64,000 nt of DNA, taken from the NCBI GenBank assembly GCA_034401795.1, contig CM067370.1:108399387-108463386 (forward strand), written 5' to 3'. Below are positions 58,144-64,000 of this stretch, piece after piece. The translations under genes and the position numbers were made by a program. The stretch is from Chaetoderma sp. LZ-2023a. Taxonomy: Eukaryota > Mollusca > Caudofoveata > Chaetodermatida > Chaetodermatidae. Below the pieces are notes generated by a model. The model saw only the letters and a list, made by a program, of their open reading frames with translations. It was not told the DNA's origin and ran no database searches. Positions within the stretch are counted from its first letter, which is position 1; each line of letters begins with the position of its first letter.

Positions 58144-58773
58144 TCATAATGTTGGGTTTGCAGAGATAAAAGGTCCCACCTTATGCTTTTGCTGCACTGA
58201 GTTATTACAAGTAACAGCTTTCTTTGGGCAGGGTTCAGTAGACTGTGATCGAAGGAGAGCAGAGGAAAGTTTACTCATTTCCTGTTGATGAAGCCTCTCT
58301 AACTGTTGCAATTCTTCCTCTAGATGGGCTATTGTTCGTTTTGGGCAATGATGAAAGCTATGTCCCAATTCTTTACATCTTCTTTCTTCTTTACGTTCGC
58401 TGATCATATCGCGAGTCCTGTAAGTGACTATCGACATGATCATATGCGTTAAATGCGTGGATCGATGGTTTATTAGTGCACTGTGCGGCCTGGAACCTCC
58501 GTCTTCAGCACTCGAGGTTTCTGTCAGGGTTACGTCACCCTTACCTCCTTTAGTCGCCTCTTACGACACAGAGAGGATACAGAAGGTGTATTCTAAACCC
58601 CACCTACAGGGCAATTCTTTACATGAACTGCAAGGCCTTGTCATGGATGGCATAACAGTATGCCAGGCAAAAACATCCGCAGGTGAATTGTGGGAGCGAC
58701 CAGAGCCGCTAGCTTGTTTGGATTCAAAAGTACGAGCTTTGTATTTATGAAAGGCTACTGGTCGCTCATCCAC
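58144..58773 (-). pseudogene. Gag C-terminal zinc knuckle split by an insertion
   Basis: Upstream part (58773-58613): MDERPVAFHKYKARTFESKQ and PCSSCKEL. Downstream part (58378-58147): CKELGHSFHHCPKR then a coiled-coil-like Glu/Leu-rich stretch (IAHLEEELQQLERLHQQEMS). Without the insert the halves form one CX2CX4HX4C knuckle. The insert plus duplication is 246 bp (82 codons), so the frame is unchanged, with only one stop (TAA, 58563-58561) inside. This is one of two knuckles of this Gag; the other is at about 58920-58960. Confidence 0.85.
58366..58624 (-). mobile_element. SINE-like insertion with 13-bp target duplication
   Basis: 233 bp (58379-58611) flanked by CAATTCTTTACAT at 58366-58378 and 58612-58624. 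On the minus strand it starts CCCTGTAGGTGGGG, has a GTCGTAAGAGGCGACTAAAG block and ends in an A-rich tail AAAGAAGAAAGAAG before the duplication. The GTCGTAAGAGGCGACTAAAG block resembles, from memory, a conserved domain of invertebrate SINEs. A 13-bp duplication and A-rich tail fit LINE-driven retroposition. I do not see clear Pol III boxes. Confidence 0.65.
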
Positions 58774-58799
58774 AGAAGCCTGACTTAGTTTAAAGATGG

Positions 58800-58960
58800 G
58801 AATGAAGATTTAGGAACAATCCACACCTCCCCATTAGTTATGGCTAATCGCTCAACTGGAGGGGCCACTGATGGAGTCTGACTAAAGTATGGATTGCCAA
58901 TCGGTCGAAGCCTACATTCGAGCAAAATGCCCAAACTTGCCACATGAGAAGCAAGTCACC
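58800..58960 (-). pseudogene. Gag first zinc knuckle and linker, frameshifted
   Basis: The frame after 58961 shifts into RRVTCFSCGKFGHFAR (CX2CX4H), then a second shift continues as CRLRPIGNPYFSQTPSVAPP and VERLAITNGEVW. Together these give a CCHC knuckle and a proline-rich linker with two indels. The last Cys sits at the second break. Confidence 0.7.
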
Positions 58961-59734
58961 CTACGCTGTACCATTAAAGGATGGGGGTGCTTGGCTAACA
59001 TTCATTTGAGTTCTGACTAAATTTGTTAATTGAGCCACTTCCTGACGTAATTGCGACACTTCTGCTGCAATACCAGTAGGATTGATAGCATTTGCAATAG
59101 GCTGAATTGCTGATGAAGTAGAAGTAGAAATAGCAGTTTCTGGCCTAACTTCTGACTCTGCTGTGTCTGGCTTAACTTCTGACTCTGCCTTTAATCTTTG
59201 CATCTGTTGTCGATTCTTCTTTAATGGTGCGGATTTCTTTGGTCGGTTTTCAGTATTTTCATTTGAAGGCTCAGATGCATTATCAACAGCTTCCACTGGG
59301 CGAATTTCTTGCTGTATGTGTTTTTGTCTTTGTAGATAACCTTCTATTCGGAGCCCTGCTCTAATGAGATCAGCAAGGTTGCTCAAGTTAAGTTGAAATA
59401 GTCTATCCTTTAGGATTGGATTTCCTGACAGAGATTCCATGAAAGTATCAACTTGCATACTATTTCTTGTAACAGCATCAACTGTAGGATAAGCTTTAAC
59501 TACCATTTTCCTCACTGTCTGACCAAGTTCTTGTAGGGTTTGTTTTTGTGCCATACGTAGACTTCTAAGAGCCAGTCTACTATTGTCTGCTTCCATTGGA
59601 TCCCCAAAGCGTTCATGGAGAGCTGCTACAAGATGATAGAAGGAGACTCGATTCATTGTTGGCATATCGATTAACACTTTCAATGCAGCACCTTTCAGTT
59701 TGGAGGCTAGATATGTCCCCTTTCTCTTCATCAC
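58961..59734 (-). pseudogene. Gag capsid region of the Ty3/Gypsy element
   Basis: TYLASKLKGAALKVL, HLVAALHERFGDP, LRSLRMAQKQTLQELGQTVR and FMESLSGNPILKDRLF are the ordered hallmarks of the Gypsy-type capsid (retrotransposon gag domain). The capsid assembles the virus-like particle. It is followed by a charged, Ser/Thr-rich stretch with two KPDTAESEVRPETA-like repeats and a helical EVSQLRQEVAQLTNLV segment. It is joined to the frame of 60386-59613 by one extra G in an AAAGGGG run at about 59723. Confidence 0.88.
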
Positions 59735-60386
59735 TCCAGCAATTAATATTTGAGATTATATCAAACTGGACTAAGTATTCTTCTAAAGAAGTTTCACCAC
59801 AAAAATCCGGTGGAAGCATGACTTTCCGACCTAGTCCAGATCTCATTATAGATGGTTCTTGTGGACGTTCTTGGGATTTTTTTAGAATAGGATGTCTATT
59901 TTTCTTATTATTAAGCTTTGCAAATCCACTTGGACCAGGAGTGGAAGCAGCTTCTGGCAGTACCCGACTATTACGATAATTACCAGTTTGATCTCTTTGT
60001 TGGGTTAGACTACAATTAGTAAACATACGAGTATCATTTGAGGCTGGAGTTGGGTCAACTCCTGCGAACATATAATTCTCACCATCATGACGATGACAAA
60101 CATTTCCAACAGTTGAATCAGTGGATTTGCACGTCTGGGTGCCATTGGACACCCTTACAGGGTCTGAGTAATAAACCTGAGTAGTAATAGGTGTTTGTCC
60201 CCCTCCCCCCCACAAGGTGGTCAGCACTCTTTCGAGCCCCACATCGGGCGCCATTTGTAGCGAGTTTTGATGGTGGTTCAGAGATTGAATCTGAGGTCGA
60301 TTTAATTGAGAAAAACCGGGTGGTGGGCGCATAGCCGTTATTTGAGAAGCATTCTTTTGTTCTACATTCTCTGAATGCAGATTCAA
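59613..60386 (-). pseudogene. Gag N-terminal/middle region, crossing the LTR-PBS border
   Basis: In the same frame as 61055-60399. It starts in the LTR (SLNLHSENVEQKNASQI), passes the LTR end at 60256, and reads the primer binding site as MAPDVGL. It then continues through a Pro/Asn-rich part to KVMLPPDFCGETSLEEYLVQ and the start of the capsid (NCWSDEE), where the 1-bp shift at 59723 leads to the frame above. The last 40 codons after that shift are not Gag. No start codon is needed in this piece, because the upstream LTR frame is continuous with it apart from the TGA at 60401-60399. Confidence 0.8.
60236..60253 (-). promoter_or_regulatory. Primer binding site of the LTR retrotransposon
   Basis: Two bases after the LTR end (...CTACA, 60256) the element strand reads TGGCGCCCGATGTGGGGC. 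TGG pairs with the CCA 3' end of a tRNA, and 18 nt is the standard length. The tRNA identity was not determined. The site lies inside the gag frame. Confidence 0.85.
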
Positions 60387-62886
60387 AGACCTCTTCTCTC
60401 ACGTAAAAGCTGTTTGAAGGCGTGGTACAGGGCAGTCCTGGAAATGAAAACGAAAATTCGTATTCAAGCCCGGATTTGGCTTCGGAACCATATTTTCCGT
60501 GTGACTATCACACAGTTGGTTAATATACTCATCCACACGTTCCCTCATCTTGTATAACTCACTCATGCTCACTACAGGAGACTGGAGAGAGGAACCACCA
60601 GGAGGCTCTGGATAACCAGAAGACTCACAGTGGTTCGGCACCGCAGTGTCCATAAAAGAGAGGGCCGGCTGCTGTCCTGAAGCAACCTGAGAAAGAGTGT
60701 CAACCAAAGGGGTAGACACATTTCCACAAGGAGGAACAGAAAAATCACTGGAAGGAAAAATAGCTCCACTAGTGTGACTATCCTGGAAACCTTCCAAAGA
60801 ACTAATATTTGAATTTGTATCTTCCTCATTAGTACTCCAGCCGTCATTGCTGTAATCAGTGTCATACCCATCTTCAAAGTGATCCTTAGCGTATATAGTG
60901 ACTCCATCTTGAAAGGTCACATGTGATTCTGAGATGCTGTGTTGAGGTCGCATCTCAATTCCTAATGGGGTGTGTGTACTAGGATGTGCAAAGGCATCAT
61001 CACTAAGGTGCTCTGATGCACTGGGGACAGTGTTTGTTAGCGAATATTCCGCCATTTTGGATCTACTCTACAATGTCTATTTTAGAATGCCTATGCGTGA
61101 TAACTTATGTGACCCAAGACAGGATCTTGCCTATTAAGAAATGCCAATTCTAGACTGTATGGAATACAAGATTCTATCTTAAAGCCAGATAATTAATCAT
61201 TAAGTGATTTTACCTTGGATTACCACAGTTGTATTATGGATCCTAGGAATCCAAACAGTGTAGAAAAACTACTATTTAACGAGTTGCTGATCTGAACTTA
61301 AGGTACGATCAGTGATAATAACACTGTAATGTTAAGAACAGGCCATAAATTGCTTCAGGAAATTAAAGCCAAAGTGAAGTGCCAATTCACAGTAATGGGG
61401 GCTTAATAATTTCCTTTCACAAAGAATAATTAAATACAAGTTTGGATTATTCACTGACAAGGTAGAAATGCAATTAATAAAGACCCGACCCTAGCATAGC
61501 TCAGTGTTTAACACCTACGGCTTAAGGACAGGTCATAAGATTAACTCCTAATGTAAGTGTGAATGAAATTCAATAACTGCTATAATGTATGCTCTGTTGC
61601 TACGGAAGAAATGCGTTTAACAAAAGCCCTATTTCAGAACTTTAATAACTTAAAATTAAATGGATGCCATTATGCTGGTAAACAGTTGTACGTATGAATA
61701 GTTCCCAAGTATTATAACTGCTAAGACAATTATCCAATCATTTGTGTCTAATTAAACTTACAATGATTCAATTAAATGATATAAGCCGTGAAACAGCTGT
61801 AATGTCAATAGGTTCCCAAGTTATTAACTGCTAAGGGAACTGACTGTTAACTGATCATTTATACTGAATTAAGGTTACAATGATTCAATTAAATGATATA
61901 AGCCGTGAAACAGGTGTAATGTCAATAGGTTCCCAAGTTATTAACTGCTAAGGGAACTGAATGTTAACCGATCATTTATACTGAATTACGGTTACAAAGA
62001 TTCAATTAAATGATATAAGCCGTGAAACAGTTGTAATGTCAATAGGTTCCCAAGTTATTAACTGCTAAGGGAACTGAATGTTAACTGATCATTTATACTG
62101 AATTAAGGTTACAAGTACAAAGCCACAGTTAAATGATAACTGGTCAAATGTCGACTTATATGAAATAGAAATTGGCGGATACCAATGTTAATGAAAATTT
62201 GCTCTAGTCTGTAAAAAGAACTAACAGTTTTATTTGGTTCTGGCGAAGCTATGTTTACAATTTCATGATTTTTGGCTTTGAAACAAGTTTTACACATTGT
62301 CAAGACAGTAAATCAGAAATTGTACAAGTATCGACAGTGGTTGCTAGGGGTAGCCGAGAGGAATGATATGTGATATGAAATAGCAACTATTACCACTATG
62401 AGATCTCAAACATGGAGTGCACTGGATTTACCTAATATCATGGTCACCTGGACAGACAATTTGGGGAATTGGGTATATAAATGGCTACAGACTCAAATGG
62501 GTAGTTTCAGAAATCCAGAAGTCAGAATAATATCAACTACTAGCGGACATGTCCTTAATTTTTAAGAAAAACAGGAACTCTAGAATTTAATCAAGTAAGT
62601 GGTTAATTAGATAGTAGGAATATTATTAACTAAGCCCTAAGACTTGCACTATACACTTACATCAGCTCCTGTTCTTGAGAAGTAAGCCATGGTGGCTTAT
62701 GAAGTCGTCAATCGGTTGAAATGCCGGTCCTCATTGCTGCCAGTTTCTAACCATAAACCAAAAATGATATAGTACGCGAGCACTGGAATTAAGAATCATT
62801 AATGCTAAACAGCAAAATTAAAGATCCCTCGTGGAGCCCAAAGCTCAACACGGAATACTACACTACTCAAATCACAGCTACATTAT
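60256..62886 (-). mobile_element. Right (5') LTR of the Ty3/Gypsy element, interrupted
   Basis: Collinear with 48129-50714. Between 60611 and 60960 I count one difference in about 350 bp, but the terminal 190 bp (60256-60445) has about 15. Contains about three 118-bp tandem units (61758-62115) with GATATAAGCCGTGAAACAG and GGTTCCCAAGTTATTAACTG. A 57-bp extra block at about 62688-62745 (CCATGGTGGCTTATGAAGTC...) is absent from the left LTR. Homology stops at CATTAT (62886), where a Harbinger element begins. Confidence 0.9.
60399..61055 (-). CDS. LTR-encoded N-terminal part of Gag (218 codons)
   Basis: ATG at 61055-61053 in the context CCAAAATGGCG, with an in-frame TAG six codons upstream. The product starts MAEYSLTNTVPSASEHLSDD and is acidic and Ser/Thr-rich (EDGYDTDYSNDGWSTNEED), with a possible helix at SMSELYKMRERVDEYINQLC. 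The frame is intact to a TGA at 60401-60399 and then continues in the same frame as Gag. The left LTR has CGA at that position, so TGA looks like a CpG transition. I recognise no domain; it is probably the matrix-like N-terminus of Gag, or a separate LTR-encoded protein. Confidence 0.7.
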   Translation of the reverse strand: MAEYSLTNTVPSASEHLSDDAFAHPSTHTPLGIEMRPQHSISESHVTFQDGVTIYAKDHFEDGYDTDYSNDGWSTNEEDTNSNISSLEGFQDSHTSGAIFPSSDFSVPPCGNVSTPLVDTLSQVASGQQPALSFMDTAVPNHCESSGYPEPPGGSSLQSPVVSMSELYKMRERVDEYINQLCDSHTENMVPKPNPGLNTNFRFHFQDCPVPRLQTAFT

Positions 62887-64000
62887 GGCCCGTATTTTAG
62901 AAGCTTCCTTTAACACTAAGGTCTCCTTTACGTCTATTGTTCCCATGTTAAGGTGACCTTATGCTATTCCAGAACATACCTTTATTGCGTAGAAAAGGCT
63001 TCCTTTAAATCGCTTCCTAACCTAAAGGTAGGGTTGATTTTAGAACGCACCTTTAGTTTAGATTTCCTTTATACCTAAGGTTGGTCAGATGCTCCCTTAA
63101 GACCTTCATTACACATAAATCTCCCTCATTTCCCATACAAATTTTTGAATCAGTAGGATAGCTGACTAATTAAATCAACTCGCTAACATCAGGAGGCTTC
63201 ATAATATGAATGATATACATCCAAGAAGATTTCGGCATGTGATTTATGTGAACCCAGATGAAGATAGAGACGATGAACAGTTTAGAAAACGATATCGCTT
63301 TACTAATGAAGGATTTACTGGGCTTATGGAGATATTGCAAAATGATTTGCCTGAACCACTTGACAACTGAGGAAACCCAGTGCCACCAAGTATTCAGCTT
63401 AAAGCTGCTTTGAGGTTCTATGCTACTGGAAGCTTTCAAATTGTTGCTGGTGATTTGCTGGATATTTCACAGTCGTCCGTTAGCAAGATTGTTGTCAAAG
63501 TGTCCAAGGCTATTGCTAGAAAACGTGTTCAGTTCATTCGGTTTCTGGAGGGACAAATAGTGCCAACTATGCAGAACAGATTCCGAGAAATTGCTGGATT
63601 CCCACATGTTGTTGGCTGTGTGGATGGCAGTCATGTTCCTATACAATCACCAAGTGTAGTGAATCGTCAGCTATACTGGTGTAGAAAGTCATTTATATCG
63701 TTGAATGCACAAGGTATATGTGATGCTGACTTAAAATTCACTAATATCGTGGCCAGGTGGCCTGGATCTACACATGACTCATGGATTTTCGACAACAGTC
63801 TAATCTGTACTCGGTTCGAAAACAACGAACTCACTGGTTTGTTACTTGGTGATCAAGGCTACCCATGCCGACCATTTCTTTTGACGCCCTTCAGGAATCC
63901 CGATGGCCCAGATGAAAATAATTACAATCGATCTCAGAAGAGAACACGTTCAATTGTAGAACGGATGTTTGGGGTATGGAAGCGTCGCTTTTCATGCTTA
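62886..64000 (+). mobile_element. PIF/Harbinger transposon, left part (runs off the window)
   Basis: Starts GGCCCGTATTTTAGAAGCTT right after the LTR sequence CAGCTACATTAT that is continuous in the left LTR (50703-50714). A 320-bp leader holds repeated words (AAGCTTCCTTTAA, CTTCCTTTAAATCGCTTCC, ATTTTAGAAC) typical of a sub-terminal region. The right end and target duplication are outside the window. Confidence 0.75.
63206..64000 (+). pseudogene. PIF/Harbinger (HARBI1-like) transposase, one internal stop, 3' end missing
   Basis: From ATG 63206 (MNDIHPRRFRHVIYVNPDED) the frame is open for 265 codons except for a TGA at codon 55 (63368-63370), just before GNPVPPSIQLKAALRFYATG. A helix-turn-helix-like part follows (SFQIVAGDLLDISQSSVSKI). 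The DDE_4 nuclease core has VVGCVDGSHVPI (Asp140), ARWPGSTHDSWIFDNS (Asp191), LLGDQGYPCRPFLLTPFRNP (Asp216) and RSIVERMFGVWKRRF (Glu252). These match the acidic residues and context of Harbinger transposases, including domesticated HARBI1. The enzyme cuts and pastes the element at TWA targets. TGA may derive from CGA. The C-terminus lies beyond the window. Confidence 0.9.

Noticed and set aside
60118..60402. 94-codon frame overlapping gag
   Set aside because: Alternative frame of the gag/LTR junction region without motifs.

Overview
The window looks like repeat-rich nuclear DNA from an animal, most likely a marine invertebrate; the sequence does not allow a finer placement. I found no credible host gene. 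The coding signal is transposon-derived and nearly all of it carries stops or frameshifts. The rest is foldback MITEs, microsatellites and minisatellites. There is no bacterial-style operon, CRISPR array or rRNA gene.

Layout. From 0 to 30 kb there is a mosaic of small DNA-transposon relics: at least 16 copies or pieces of one hairpin MITE (family A, rich in TGACGTCA), four copies of a second foldback (family B), a 462-bp hAT MITE with an 8-bp target duplication, a CR1-like LINE split by a hAT-like element, a Tc1 transposase relic, 3' ends of another LINE, and a decayed transposon-like protein of unknown function near 20-21 kb. From 30.3 to 31.5 kb a 246-bp tandem duplication has its second copy interrupted by a small PIF/Harbinger-type element that still carries a MADF-like ORF. 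From 31.7 to 37 kb (minus strand) lies a nearly full-length L1/Tx1-like LINE: ORF1 with zinc knuckles, APE endonuclease, reverse transcriptase and a C-terminal zinc-binding domain. From 38 to 48 kb there are tandem repeats, several palindromic MITEs and a 22-bp minisatellite.

From 48.1 to at least 62.9 kb (minus strand) lies a large Ty3/Gypsy-type LTR retrotransposon: gag, protease, RT, RNase H and integrase. It has very long LTRs (at least 2.6 kb shared). Its gag reading frame starts inside the 5' LTR and is translated straight through the primer binding site. A 233-bp SINE-like insertion splits one Gag zinc knuckle, and a PIF/Harbinger element (62.9 kb to the window end) has inserted into the 5' LTR. 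That element's transposase is open except for one TGA codon and keeps its acidic catalytic residues.

The main biological interest is the nesting order of the insertions, the LTR-encoded start of gag, the MADF-bearing Harbinger derivative, and a MITE family that spreads perfect CRE palindromes.
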